Below the pieces are notes generated by a model. That model was not told where the DNA came from. It saw only the letters and a list, made by a program, of their open reading frames with translations, and ran no database searches. A program made the translations under genes and the position numbers. Shown here one piece after another: positions 43,928-58,647 of a stretch of DNA of 64,000 nt (positions are counted from its first letter, which is position 1; every line of letters starts with the position of its first letter). Source of the stretch: Syngnathus acus (lineage: Eukaryota; Chordata; Actinopteri; Syngnathiformes; Syngnathidae); the NCBI RefSeq assembly GCF_901709675.1, contig NC_051096.1, positions 2,943,001 to 3,007,000 on the forward strand, in the 5' to 3' direction.

Positions 43928-46748
43928 TTACGCTGTGACGCTTTGTGGTGGCGCCGTTCCGCTCAGGTTCTTCCCGGCTGGCTGTTGCGGCTGCGACTCC
44001 TCGTGGGCAGGTGTGTTGCGGTGCTGCTGACGGCGGGGCAAGTGCCGCGGCGGCAGGGCCAGCGCGCAGCACGACACCCCCACCGTGGGCTCGGGCAGGT
44101 CCTCCGCGCGGGCCCAGCTGTCCGTCGCCGGGGCGTAGGTCTGGACTGCAGCCTTGTAGCGCTTCTCTGCCTCGTTCCAGCCTCCGATGAGGTACAGCGT
44201 GTCGGCCCCCAGGATGGACAGACCGGCCGTGCTCACGCCAAGGGGTAGCGGGGCGGCGCGACTCCACGCCCCGTCGCCCTCAGGGGAGAACACCTCCACA
44301 GCCAGGACGTCCACCCGCTCACCGCCGGGCCCCAGCTGGCTCCCGCCCACCACGTACACCTTGCCGCCCAGCGTGGCGGAGCAGTGCCAACCACGGGGCA
44401 TCTCCAAGGCGGGTTTTTCGCTCCAGGTGTCTCCCTCCACGCTGTAGCAGGCCACGGAGCGCGAGTAGGCGCAGTTGACGTAGCCGCCCGTCACCAGGAT
44501 GTCGCCTGACGGCAGGGTGGCGCTGGAGTGGCAGCAGCGCGGCACCTCCATGGGGGCCCGCATCTGCCAGGCATTGGCCGAGGGCAGGTAGCTCTCCACT
44601 GTGGCCAGCAGGCCCTCCACGTTACGGCCGCCTGTGGCAAACAAGCGCCCCCCGCTGGCCGACAGCGAGAAATGTGTGCGGCGTTGCCGCATATTGGCCA
44701 GGTGCAGCCACGTGTTGAAGCGAGGGTCGTATCTGCAAAACGAAATTGTTTTGCAATTTTGATTATTTAAACCCTTAAGTGACTGTTTCAATTTTTTTTC
44801 TCGGCCGTCTCTGACCTGCTCAGAGTGCTGACGGCGTGCTTGGCCTGGTTGCGGGCGTCGTTCTGATCCTCGCCGCCCGCCACGTACAAGAAGCCGTCCA
44901 TGACCGCCACGCATTGGTTGAAGCTCTTAGCCGGCAGCTGGGTGAGATGACGCCAGGCCGCGCCGCCCTCGCGAGGCTCCCGCCACAGCACCTGCTCATC
45001 GGACGGGGTCAAAGGTCAAGGTGCGATTTCCATGTGAGGGAAATGGATTGATGCGGTGAGACTGACCTCGCGGCTGAGGGCGCGTTCGGTGAGGGACGGA
45101 CGCCCGCCGACAGCGATCAGGGCGTGCTGGCTGCCCCGGACCTGAGTGCGGCGGGACTGCAGGGCATTCTGCTGGTAGGGCAGCAGGTGGTAGTTCATGG
45201 CTTCCACCAGCAGGCGGTGGCACTGCGGGTCCTGCATCATGCGGGGCACTGTCTGGATCTGGCTCACCAGCTCACCCGCCGGGATGGTCTCCAGGCGGAC
45301 GTGAGACAGCAGCGCTGCCGCGTGAGGCTGACGGGATGCCTCGAAGTCCAGCCACTTCATAGCCAGCTAAGAAAATGCGGCGCCAAAACATCGGGTCAGT
45401 TTGACTTTCACACGTTCAAAAAAAAATTTTACTTTTTTAATTATTTGAAAAATGCAGCTTTATTGTAATGTGGACAAGGACACCCCCTATTGGTGGTGTT
45501 TATAATGCAGCGCGACTCTTCTGGTGTCACCTACTGGAGCTGCAGCTGCTCGCTGTTCTGTTTTTACGCTCGAATGAAAATAGACTTGAGGCCGCCGAGC
45601 CATGTGGGAAATTCCTCCCCTATTAGAGCCCGGGTCGGGTTTAGGATTGTTTAGTATCTATTTAACTATCTTGCTTTACTTTTTGTTTTTATTCTTAACG
45701 ATGTAATCCCATTTTTGTCAGGAAAAGCCTACTCGAACATCTGAAGTTCATTCGCGAGCAAAACGCTTCAATGCGGATGGCGTGTACCTGGAAGGTGACC
45801 ATCTCGGAGGGCAGCACCAAGGAATCGTCCTGAAGGAAGGCGCAGATCTGCTCCAGCGTGAGCTGCGTGAACAGCGACGTGTCGGCAAACTGCACAAAGT
45901 TGTCCAGCACGAAGCGGCGGGCGGCGTCGCACACGGCCGGCAGCCCGTAGGCGGCGGCGATGTTCCACACGTACACGCACGTCTGCACGTTGAGCTCGGC
46001 CAGCAAGAACTCGGTGCACATCTTGAGGAGCTGCGGAATCTGCAGCGTGGACGCCGCCGACACCGTGCAACCGATGGTGTACAACGACATGTGCACCCGG
46101 CCAAGGTAGGCGAACGTGATCACATTGGCAAGACCTGATGGGCACACCAGGAAAAGTCTACACACCCCTGCTGGACCTGGATGTTTTTAGCTTGTTGGTT
46201 TGGATGCCGTTTTGGTCCTACCAAGAGGCGAAAGGGAAGGCAGCTCCAGACGCTTCATGTCAGGATCTTTGGCCAGGATCTCCCTGAAGTACTGACTGAT
46301 GGATGAGATCACCAGCTTGTGGACGTCAAAAGATTTGGTCTTGCAGCTCAACTCCAGATCGGTCAGGAACCTAATGAGGAACATCACCCGTTTATTTGCG
46401 TCAGATGACCTTCTTCCAAGATAACAATTGTTGAACTCACTTCTCCTGGCGCATCTTGCTGAGCTCCTCCAGCATGGCGTTGCCGTGGAGCGGGCGCGTG
46501 AGCTCGCTGCCCAGCCCCAGCCCGCGTTCGCCGACCTTGAGGACGGGCGGCGGCAGCGGCAGGTTGAGACTGTTCAGCTGGGCGATGTCCAACGCCGCCA
46601 TTTGCTCAATCTTTTTAACGGCGCTCTCCACCACCACTACCACGCCGCCGTCGCGCCGCTCCACCTTCAGGGTCGGCGAGGTCGTCTCCACCACGACCTG
46701 GTCCGGAGGTGATTTTTTCACACGCAGGGTCTTCTTCTTGGGGGCCAT
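43928..46748 (-). CDS. klhl31: Kelch-like protein 31 (BTB-BACK-Kelch)
   Basis: Cullin-3 substrate-adaptor type protein, muscle-enriched and important for sarcomere upkeep in vertebrates (family knowledge). Minus-strand exons: 46748-46441, 46370-46222, 46134-45788, 45366-45067, 44991-44816, 44732-43928; 694 aa, in frame (human about 634). It starts [12 protein letters not shown], like human MAPKKKIVKKNK. A BTB domain follows ([20 protein letters not shown], about 103-215), then BACK (about 215-320) and the conserved linker [20 protein letters not shown]. Six Kelch blades include [26 protein letters not shown]-type and [18 protein letters not shown] segments. The tail after the last blade is Pro/Gln-rich and unlike mammals. 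The N-terminal linker (30-95) is also longer. Confidence 0.95.
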
Positions 46749-48495
46749 CTCACTTCCTGTTGCTCGCTAATCTTAAGAATTTTCTGTCAGATACCAAACA
46801 ATTCCTTCCTTCTGTCTTTCCTTTGCTCTTCCTCCTTATCTGACGTTTGGACACAACACACTGCACCTACAAAGATGGGAAAATTTTGTTGCATGAGCAA
46901 TACTAACATGGGCAACTTTTCCCCTGTGATAGTGAAGTCAAGCACAAATTTTGCAGCTTTGGATTAGTGTGAAACTTTGCAGTGTTTCTGTATGAAATAA
47001 TTGTCACGGTGGTTTCAGAGGGAAATGACGGCAACTCCATTTGGCTCGGATAAATCGGGCCGTCTGACATTATTTCCAAAAGGACCTAGCCAACAGCTGC
47101 ACCCGGGTCACCCCCATCTTGTCCTCCATGTGTGGGTCCTCTGATCTGAGCTATTTCAAATGACACCTCCACTCGATGTGATCTCATGCTGCGGTCGCTT
47201 ACATTCGAGTGCATTGGATCATGTTCCCATTTGTGCTGATATCATCGGAAAGTGTTGGCGCGCTTGCTAGTTTGTTTACGTCAGTTACACTTGGATGGAA
47301 ACAAAAATTTAGCCCGCTATGGCATTTAGCATGCAAGTCTTCTTTTTCCAAGAAGCCCTTTGGGCCTATAATGCTACTGTAAAACTTGAGAACCACATCA
47401 CCAGGCTGTTATGCTGCCTGATTAAAATCTAATAAATGAAAACAAGTCGTTTTACCTTCCTCTCCGCTGGACTTGAACCCTTTTCCCCTTTCTGTTGCTT
47501 TGTTGATGTTTCCACTTATTGCTCACCACTCTGTCCACCTGTCACTCAATCAGGGTGCCGTGTTGTGTCTGTTTGTGTTGGTCCATGTCATAGGGTCCAA
47601 GCTGCAGTTGTGACGTAGGCTTCAACCCCCTCAACACATGCAATGTGTGCACTGCCTCCTCGAGAGCACATCAAACCACCTCCATGTCCAAATAGAGGCA
47701 CCACAGTCTCCGCTGTGCCAGAAATAACCCATAAGAGGCCCCCTTAGTGCAGACCCAACACCCAGAGCCTTCAGGCTTGTGTGATTTGAGTGTTCAAAAT
47801 GAAGCTTCTCATGTTTTCCAAAGAAAAAAAGTTAAAACAATGTGTCATGTAAAATTGGTAATTAATTTTCTTTCAGCTCAATTTTGGCCTTTTCACCTCA
47901 ATATACACTAAATATAGTCTTACTGATGTATCTGCTGCCCCCAAGCGGTTGAGCGTGTTATCGGTGAACGTAATAAAAATAAAGATATTTAACGTTAAAA
48001 AGATATTAAAAAAAATACCACTCTTTCAGAAAAATAATTCACGTGATTATCCGGTCAGTTATATTAAAGACTAGTATTTTAAAAAGTCTGACGAAATTCT
48101 GTATATTTTTTTCCTTTTACATTAACATGTTTTCATTACATTACGTTATCAGTTCTATTTTTTTTTTTAAATCCATTAAATGAATAAATCATATGTTTTA
48201 AGTTTTTAAAATCAAATAAATTCATACAAACAAAAGAAAAAAATACGTAAACACTTGCTGACGTAAGCAGGTGGGGGTTCTCAGCTGCTCTGACTACTTC
48301 CGGTTTCCATGAGCACTCCGTAAACATTTAATATTATTTGCTGATCTGATTTTTTTTAAACGTCAGATTATATGTTACAGTCTTCCATCGCACCTCAATC
48401 CAATTTTTAATAACAAAATAACAAGCGGAAACATTGCCTCGCCGCTGACGTTGAGGTGAAGCCACTTCCGGGGCCAGCATTTGCCAGCAGTAAAC
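46749..48495. other. Divergent intergenic region klhl31 / eloa
   Basis: Both promoters must lie here. No coding gene is seen. There is a CTCF-like motif on the minus strand at 47931-47950 and an ETS-like CACTTCCGG at 48465-48474, just before the eloa ATG. The remainder is A/T-rich. Confidence 0.55.
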
Positions 48496-51400
48496 ATGGC
48501 GGAGGAGCTGGTGGAAACAGTGGACAGACTTCAGTCCCGGCTCATGGAGAGCCCGGAGCCGCGCAAGGTAACTCATATGCAGATGTGAGCGAGGGGTTCG
48601 GTGAAGTGTTTAACAGTGAGCTTTTGCCAACCCGAGGCCATTTGTCAACAGTACCCCGAATGTAGCGGAGGCCTTGGCAGGTCCGGCAGAGGATCTGAAG
48701 CGATGCGTTCATAGACATCGGGATTATTGGGCCATCATGTGACGACACTGTACTATATTAGTAATATCGATATGATCAAGCAGTATTACGTTATTACATT
48801 ACTTAATCTTCAGTTCTAGAGTAGTCTTATGTTTGCATTTAAAGAACAACCCTTTAATAGCATTCCTAATGTTGACTTAATATCTGTACATACATTTGTT
48901 TATTGTTTTTTTGTAGTGTACGCACCTGACTGCTACATCCAATCATTTGTTTTCTTGTATTGTTTTATTCATTTCTATCCGTATCTCGCCCCAATATTGG
49001 GCCGACAATGTCATAATAAGACTCATTTTGTCTTATTTCAATATCCTTCAATGTATTCTAGTTAATATACAATGTTAACACATCTATTGAGATGCTTTTG
49101 TTCAGATGCCTGGTATAGTTCCTTAATTTCCGATGTCATTTGAAAGCATCGTTTGATAGTCACATGCGAAAGATGTAAACAAAAACAAAAACATATAAAA
49201 AAGAAAGAATTAACTGCCTATTTAAATTTTGTAAGAATGCACCTGACTTAAGTCAAGGACTGTTGCTTTTGTTTTATTCAGGAAACCCCCCACAGTTCAT
49301 TTAAATTGATGTTTAGGTTGATTAAGGATATGGACCATTGTAGGTCATTGTAGTCGCAAGCCTACGTGCTAACATACATTAAAAAAAAAAAAAAAATCGG
49401 AATGCTGACTTCAGTTATGGTAGCTGTTTATTATGTGCTTCTTATAATATTTATAGTCAAAAGCAGCTCGAGACTATCTACTGCAATCCAGTAAGTTTTT
49501 TTTTTCTTTTCTGTATTTCATGTCTTAGCTTCTCAAGACGCTCAAAAGACTCCGCGAGCTGCCGATGACCGTCGACATTCTGGTGGTGAGCTTAACCTAC
49601 CTGTGTGTCCTTATGCATTCATCTGGCTTTGGATTTCAAGTAACGCTTTGTGTTGTCCAGGCAACTGGAGTGGGAAAGATTGTGAACTCCTTCCGCAAAC
49701 ATGAAGTAGCCGCCGAGATGGCGAAAAACCTGGTGGCCAAGTGGAAGAAACTCGTCCCGCAATCGGCCGACAGGTACGCTGATCATTTGTCGATCTGCAC
49801 AAGCTCTGGATTGAAAACCATTACCTCGCTCGTTTTTTTCTCTTATTTCTCGACAGTCGAAGCAGCAGCAGTCAGGTGAAAGAGCCAGCACGGCCACATT
49901 CTCGAAGTGCCGATGTGGCCGTTAGTAGACGGCGTCGTGACCCCTCCCCCGATGAAGAGGAGGATACCTACGCCGAAGAAGAAGAGGAGCGAGGCTATCG
50001 CACCAACTACTCACCTTCACCGCCCCGGCGCCTGCAGTACAGCCCCCCGCAGCCTGGGAGCGACCAGTCCGACAAGTACGACAGCCCCGGGCCGGAACCC
50101 GAGCCCAGCCCCTCTCCTCCGCCCCCTCCCCGTATGCCGCCGCTTCCTCGCAAACATGGCAAGCCCAGCAAAGCTGACAAGAACCACCACCACCACGGCG
50201 ACCACTCGAACCGCGGCAAGGACAGTGAGACGCGGCAGAGGCACATGCCCACGAGCCGCGGCGATGGAAAGAAGCGCAACGCCGACAGGGAACGCAGTCC
50301 GCCCGCAAATTCAGCCAAGCATGGCAGGAAGTCAGACGGCGGGAAGCGGGACGACGCCAGGAAGGGAGCAGAAGCACAGGCGGACTCGCCGGGCAGCAAG
50401 GAGGGCAACGATGACTTTGAGACGCCCACCAAGTCCTTTGAGTCCTTCCTCACCTACGACGCGCCGACGTCTTCTGCAAAGAAGAAGAAGAAGAAGAGCA
50501 CACCGGCATCTTCATCCTCGCACGCTCGCGCCGCCACCGCCACGATTACGACAAAGCCGACGTCTTCCAGACGCGACGCTCAATCTCCCGCCTCCTCGTC
50601 CTTGCCTTCGTCCTCCAAAAGGAGCAAAGCAAACGGCGTGCAGAGCACAAAGAGGTCTCACTCGGGCGCCTCTTCCACTGTGCCGGAAAAACGAAAAAGG
50701 GTAAATTGTGATTTTTAATTTTGAAATATGTTTTCCCTTCATTAATGCAGCTGTGATTTAATAAGGCTCAGCGTCCCCCTAACCACATTTCGTCGACAGG
50801 TGGTAGAGGCCGTCCTGTCACTTCCCGAAATCCCCCTGCCGGACATCCAGCCCGATTACAGACCTCTGCCTTCCTTCGACATCACGCCGTTGTCCCCTCA
50901 GAGGCGGAAAGGTAAACGACAAGATGAGAAAGTTTGCGTGTGTTTCAATAGGTTGAAATGGGTAAAGGGGGCGGGGCTAACTGGGAGTGGTTGACTCTAT
51001 CGGTGATGTCGTCGTTGCGCCTCACAATTGCCCGACTCTTCATTCCAGGACCCGTATTCAACGACGAGGAGGACGCCGGCTTCACGGGCAAGCGCTTCAA
51101 TTCCAAGATGGTGGTCTACTCGGGATCCAAGACCGCCTACCTCCCACGGATGATGACGCTCTACGAGCAGTGCATCCGCGTGCTGCAGAACAACATTGAC
51201 TGTGAGTTCAATCAGACCAACCGAAAGTCCAAGTGACTCTTCTGCTCCTGAACGGAACCGCTGAGCGTGTCGGCCGCTCTTTCAGCCATCGATGAGGTGG
51301 GAGGCGTCCCCTTTGAGATCCTGGGGCCGGTCTTGGAGCGCTGCACTCCGGAGCAGCTGTACCGCATCGAGCAGAGCAATCAGGTCTCACACATTAGCTT

Positions 51401-52365
51401 GCTCCTTTATTTTGTCTATAAATTCAAACATCGACATATCTTCCACACGTGTGTCAAATTTGACCAAGCCTATATGTCCTATTTAAGTCAAACGTGCACA
51501 ATTGAAATGGCATAAATATGGCAGCCATTTTGGGCCTACGGTATCCACGGTGATCGTAAACAAATGTTTCATGCCGTTTGCCCAGTGGTTCATAGAGGAC
51601 TCGAACGAACTGTGGATGCGTCACTGTCAGCGCGACTTCAAGCGAGAGACGCCCCAGGAATACGAGTCCTGGCGGGAGATGTACTTACGGCTGCACGACG
51701 AGCGGGAGGCGCGCCTGCGCCGGCTCACACAGAATATTAGCATGGCGCACGCCAACAAGCCCAAAGGTGGATTAGCTTGTCACAATATGACCCGCCCCTT
51801 TTCAGTGTCGCCACGGTTACCTTGAAAAAGTAACTTTGCAAAGTAGTCAGATTACTCTTTGTCTGGCAGAGCGGCAAGTCAAGATGGCGTACGTCAACTC
51901 CGTGGCCAAGCCGCCTCGGGATGTCCGCCGCCGGCAAGAAAGGTTTGGGACCAGCAACGGTTCTTCAGCGGACTCTGTCAACGCCGCCACGCCTATCAAG
52001 TCAGCAACACATCCGGAAACATTCAAAGATCATAAGAAAGAAATAAAATCAGATTTTATTGGCTCTCCTTCCAGAATAAGACCGGCCACCGACTACTCCG
52101 GCAGGTCCAGTCCGCCGTCGTCGTCCTCGTCACTCCTCAACACTTCACCCGGATCGTCGCAATCCCCAGCATTGAGCGCCGGAGCCTTACGAGAACGACA
52201 GGCCCTCCGGGAAAAGCCCCAAGTGAAAAGTAAGTCTTCAAATGTTGCTTGTCGAGTCACTTCAACATTTCATTTTGTCTTTTTTTTTTTTTTAAACCTC
52301 CAGAAATCGCCCCCATGATGGCCAAAACTATCAAAGCTTTCAAGAACAGATTCTCCCGCCGATAA
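48496..52365 (+). CDS. eloa: Elongin A (RNA polymerase II elongation factor / CUL5 adaptor)
   Basis: Stimulates Pol II elongation with Elongin B/C and recruits a CUL5 ligase to stalled polymerase. Exons: 48496-48567, 49529-49585, 49661-49773, 49857-50700, 50800-50911, 51049-51201, 51286-51383, 51586-51766, 51870-51999, 52075-52229, 52304-52365; 658 aa (human about 770), in frame. The N-terminal TFIIS-type helical domain (about 1-78) is followed by a long charged, Ser/Pro-rich disordered region on exon 4. The BC-box [10 protein letters not shown] starts at 436, and a CUL5-type segment [13 protein letters not shown] follows. The C-terminus [20 protein letters not shown] is practically identical to human. 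The shorter length comes from the disordered region. A likely poly(A) signal near 53350 would give a 1-kb 3' UTR containing the octamer repeats. Confidence 0.96.
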
Positions 52366-54030
52366 ATGTTCCGAATCGAAGCTTTTTATCCAAGGCGTTG
52401 TCTTGCGGCTAAACATGAACTTTTGCAGGATCAATACGGGAGGAAAAGGGGTAGAATTTTTTTTTTTTTGACTTGGGCTTTTGTGTTGTTGTTGTTAAAT
52501 CGCTATTTAAATGACAGCTGTTTCAGTGTGGAAACAAAACGCTCATTTTAGGACAACATTGCACAAATTTACACCAGACATAACATGCGGGGTGAAATCA
52601 TTTACTCGTTTGTGGAAAGAAGAAATATCCGCCCACAAATTTGTGGCCACCAATTTGGTATAACCTGTGCACAAATTAGTTATTAATGTTTGCATTCCTG
52701 GACGTTTGGGTAAGTTATGACAACGCACGTGAGGAATTATACAAGGTGCGCTCGATTTGCTCACCCAGACGTCCAAGTTGTTCATAGGATCGACCCACAA
52801 ATGAGTATTTCATGCAAATGTTATTTTGTGCCCATTTCATGCAAATGTTATTTTGTGCCCATTTCATGCAAATGTTATTTTGAGTATTATCTCCCTTGCC
52901 AGGTCTGAGGCTCTTATACACCAACATTGTTTTTAAAAAAAATTAATAAGGAATTGCTCATTTGTTTTATGTATTTATATCCGCTTTGAATGAAAACGTG
53001 ATGACTGTCTTTTAAATTGAGTGCATGACGCAAAGCATTCACTGACTGCTCTGAAGTCACACAATACAGTGTTTTGACTTTTTATGAGGGGGGGGCTCAA
53101 AAGGATCAACTCACTGCTCTTTTTAAAGTCTTCTTTCCTGCTGTCCACTGTTTGTGCGTGTCCCCCGTGTGTAAATATCCACTTTATCTGCTTCACTGTG
53201 ACAAACCAGAAGATGAGGAAAACAACCCACAATTAGTTTATTTTCAGAGATGTATTTATGACACTATTAATGACGTAGATCAAATGCCCCTTGCTTGTCT
53301 TTGGTGCGCAAAAAGGAAGTAGATGGAAAACCTGTAATTTTACTAGATTTTAATAAATGTTCTATGGTCATTTTTTTATTAAATTTGAATTTTTTGCCCA
53401 AACTGTGTGCTCCTGTTGTCGTGTGAGTTTATGCTATAATTTTCTGAAGATTAGAAGGTGGAAATGTCAATTCCTAATTATGCACGTTACATAGTTGGTT
53501 AATTTATTGACTGCCAATAACATTAAAAACATTCATGAATTTAAAATACTTTTCCATTATTACAGTGAATTATATAATTAAACTATACTTTGTAGTGTAG
53601 AAATAGTACTTTATAACATATTTAGATTTTTTGTTTTTTTTTGTTTTGTCAATTCAATTTAAAATGAATGTTTCGGAAATAACAGAATAAATTACGTCAT
53701 AATAAAATATAAATGAGGGAGAAAGTAATAATTTAGTCGACATAACTCTAGGAATGAATAAATAAAAACAAGGTTTGGCCCACGAATGGTTTAAATAAAG
53801 ACTGAAGAACCGCTGTTGAAAATTAATCTTATTTTGAAACTATCGACCCGGAAGTAAACATCAACCTTGCGTTGTTTTGAAGTCGGCGTTTCTCGCACCC
53901 GAAAGTATAACTTGTTTCCGTCCCGAGGATATTGCAAGAATCCTCGAGGAGCCTTGGCGTCTCAGTCCCATACTCCATTTAGCACTTTACCGGTCTCTTA
54001 GGACGCAAAAGCCCCGTGTCTTTCACCTCC
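52366..54030 (+). other. eloa 3' UTR and pithd1 upstream region
   Basis: AATAAA near 53350 suggests that the eloa 3' UTR covers about 1 kb, including the 27-bp repeats. From 53400 to 53840 the sequence is A/T-rich and empty. GACCCGGAAGTAAAC near 53845 is an ETS-type site in the pithd1 promoter. Confidence 0.55.
52807..52882. repeat. Three tandem 27-bp units, each with an ATGCAAAT octamer
   Basis: ATTTCATGCAAATGTTATTT occurs at 52807, 52834 and 52861, with the linker TGTGCCC between units. Each unit carries ATGCAAAT (52812, 52839, 52866), the POU/Oct octamer. The third unit diverges after TTTTG. Confidence 0.95.
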
Positions 54031-55379
54031 ATGTCCGGCCATCACCACCACGACCACGGCTGCAGCTGCGAGGGCGCCCACGAACCAGCCGAGAGGGGCG
54101 TCGAGTATGGGCTGTATCGGCGCATCGACACCGACAAGCTGCAGTGCTTGAACGAGAGCAGGGACGGCGACGGCAAGCTGGTGTTCAAGCCGTGGGACCA
54201 GCGGAAGGACCGCGACAAGGTAAGAAAACGCCATTTCGATTGAAACATTGATTAGCCATTTAGGCATACCACCTTGGCCACCAGAGGGCAGTATATTAAA
54301 GACAAAATGTAAACTGTAGGAATATTGGTTGTTTCTGCATAGAATAAAGAATATGTTGCCTGTGAGCATTATTATTCACTATATATATGGTTTTTTTGTA
54401 CATTTTATATCATATATGTTGCTTAAAGCTCAACAATTGCCGCAAAACTGAAGCCATTTATTCGGCCATGTAGTAACTAGTGTTATTTTTTCCCCCCCAT
54501 CCAGTTTGTGGAGAGTGACACAGACGAAGAGCTCTTGTTCAATATCCCGTGAGTTTTAATCGCTTACACAGAGGAGGAATTGTCAAATTTCACAGTTTTG
54601 CAAGTGTCAGGGGTTATTCGTCGCGGCAGAGTTGCGTTGCAGCTTTTTGCTGCGTCTCATTTTGTTTTGCTTTTCATTTCTTTCTGTTCTCAGGTTTACT
54701 GGCAGCGTCAAACTGAAAGGGATCATCATCTCCGGAGAGGATGACGACTCGCATCCGGCTGAGATACGATTGTGAGTGCTCAGGTTTTCTTCTGGGGTCT
54801 GATTGTGATGGGAAAAAAATCGGATTAATCGAAAATATGACTCAACATTTTACTTTGTCTTCAAGTATTGTGCAATATATTCGATTCATTACGTTAATAT
54901 TTTCCTTCCAGGTACAAGAACATCCCTCATATGTCCTTTGACGACACCGGCCGAGAACCAGAACAAGCTTTCAGACTCAACCGAGACCCCGGCGCTCAGC
55001 TGGAGTACCCCACCAAGTGAATTTCGTTCAGCGCGGCTCGAATTACTGACGCATGGACCGGGCGTTCTGTTTTATTTTTATTCCCCCTACATTTGACTTG
55101 CAGGATTGCTCGTTTTTCCAATGTCGAGCACCTCTCCATCCACATCTCCAAGAACTTTGGTGCCGAAAGCACCCGGATCTACTACATCGGCCTCAGGGGA
55201 GAATATTCAGAGGTCAGAGTTGATTAAAACATTTTGCTTCATCGAACGCTGCTGACTATCGTTTCCCTCTTCTGAAGGCTCACAGACACGAAGTGACGAT
55301 CTGCACCTACGAGGCGACGGCGAATCCCGCCGATCATAAGGTGGAGAGCATTGTCCCGCAAACCAACTTTATTTCCTGA
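54031..55379 (+). CDS. pithd1: PITH domain-containing protein 1
   Basis: A 208-aa protein (human 211) made almost wholly of a PITH domain, related to the C-terminal proteasome-interacting part of thioredoxin-like TXNL1. In mammals it is reported to act in megakaryocyte differentiation and proteasome regulation. Exons: 54031-54219, 54505-54548, 54694-54771, 54912-55016, 55104-55212, 55278-55379, in frame. It starts MSGHHHHDHGCSCEGAHEPA, with the family's His/Cys-rich start, then YGLYRRIDTDKLQCLNES. The PITH core includes FTGSVKLKGIIISGEDDDSH and RIYYIGLRGEY. AATAAA near 55578 is the poly(A) signal. It sits between eloa and lypla2, as in human. Confidence 0.97.
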
Positions 55380-56988
55380 AGCTTCTCGCCCAAGGATGAA
55401 GAGAAGGAGGCTGTCATTGTCGCAGAGCAAGCCAGCGCAATGACTCATTTGCGGCCGCGTGTTGTTGGCGAACTGGTCGAGTGCGAGGCAGACGCAGAGC
55501 GCTTAAGTTTGATGAGCTTTCACGGGTGTTTCTTTGCCAATAGAGATAGAATTCACCAGAGTTTGTAATCTATTTCAAATAAAATGCTAAGAACTGACAA
55601 TCAGGTGAGCAGTTGTTGAATTACTTTTCCCACAAAGGTGCTTGAAAAGTTGTGATTGAAAATTATTTCAGTTCGCGTTATTTGATACACTGGTCAATTT
55701 TTATTTCGTTTATATTCATTTTTTTTATATCATGGTTTATGATTATGGGCGTGGTTTTGGATGACGTCAAAACAAGCCCCGCCCCTCGCTTGTGCGGATG
55801 TCAACCGGAAGTTCCGCTTGGTAGTGAACTAGAACAACATCGAGCGGTGAGTAGAACAATTTCACTGAGCTACTAGCGGGCCGCGGCTTCAACCCCCTCA
55901 AACTCTCCTCCGCGTTTTACTCGCTGAGCTATTCTTTCATTCCTTTTCGGATCTTCTTTGAGACCCGCGGCGGCTGTTTTGCGTCGTTTGAGCTCCTCAT
56001 CGTCGCGGACTGACACACGGACGGAGACGCCGGTAGCAGACAATAATAGTTATTGTTTTAGCACATGCTAACATTGTCTGTGTGTGTGTGGGTTGGTGGG
56101 GGGGGGGATTAATCGGGATTTTAATCCACGTCAAAGGGATGATGGGTCAGTGGCATTGAGAGTTTTATTGTACTGCTGAAAGCCATCACGAGAAATGAAG
56201 AATACACCATTCACCATTGTCCTCATCCGGCTTGATAACCGCGCATCGCCCCGCTTCCGCCTCCGCGCCGGTTCCCCCTTTCGTTGTTGTAGCTCGCGAA
56301 ACTGCGGTTGTATGGTGCGTGGAGGAAAGAGAGAGAGGGGGGGGGCTGTCACTCAGTGCCGCATTTGATTATCCTCCTGTTTGGCAGCCATCTGCACGAG
56401 GTCTATTGGCATTCCACCATTATTGAATGTGTTGAATTAGTCCACTAGCTTGATGCTAATTGTAAACGCCTTATATGGGCCATCTGAAATCTCGATTTTG
56501 ACCTACTGACCTTCTCCCGCAGTGGCGAGCGTGGGCCATTGTTTCCTAGCATTCCATTAAAATTTTATGTAAAAACGAGTAAGTCACGCAGTTGTGTAGG
56601 CCACCCGGACCGGATACAGTTGAAATCTTAACTTTTAAGGGCAAGGATTATCCAGTGGGAGGTTTACACATTAACTTTTTGCATTTCCGCTTGCCGTCAG
56701 GCCCCGCCTGAGTCCGCATCATCACATAGTCAAAGAACATCAAGGAGAGACTTTTACGACTTTGCCGTCTCATAACTGGGTGCCCCAAACTGTTATCTCG
56801 ATACAATAGGCAGGTGGGGCCAACTGAAACCAAACTTAACAGCCTGTGTATCGAATTAGATTTCCCTGTGTGGGGAAAGTATGAAGCAAGCAATGCTAAC
56901 ATGGTTGGCGCTGATTAAAATAAACAGTTTGAATGCGCTCGCATTGCAAGTTTGCGTCCTCGTTTGTGTTTGCAGACTCTCACGGTGT
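55380..56988 (+). other. pithd1 3' UTR and lypla2 5' region
   Basis: The 3' UTR runs to about 55600. A probable non-coding first exon of lypla2 surrounds 55800-55850, with ACCGGAAGTTCCG (ETS-type) and the donor GAGCG/GTGAGT. It would join at 56976. The 1.1-kb intron holds a G run (56097-56107) and nothing else recognised. Confidence 0.55.

Positions 56989-58647
<1,659 letters not shown>

Noticed and set aside
45768-46145. Several long frames on both strands over klhl31 and other GC-rich exons
   Set aside because: They are alternative-frame shadows of a well-supported BTB-Kelch gene.
52807-52882. CRISPR-like array
   Set aside because: This is a eukaryotic locus with only three units and a nearly constant 7-bp linker. 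It is a plain minisatellite.
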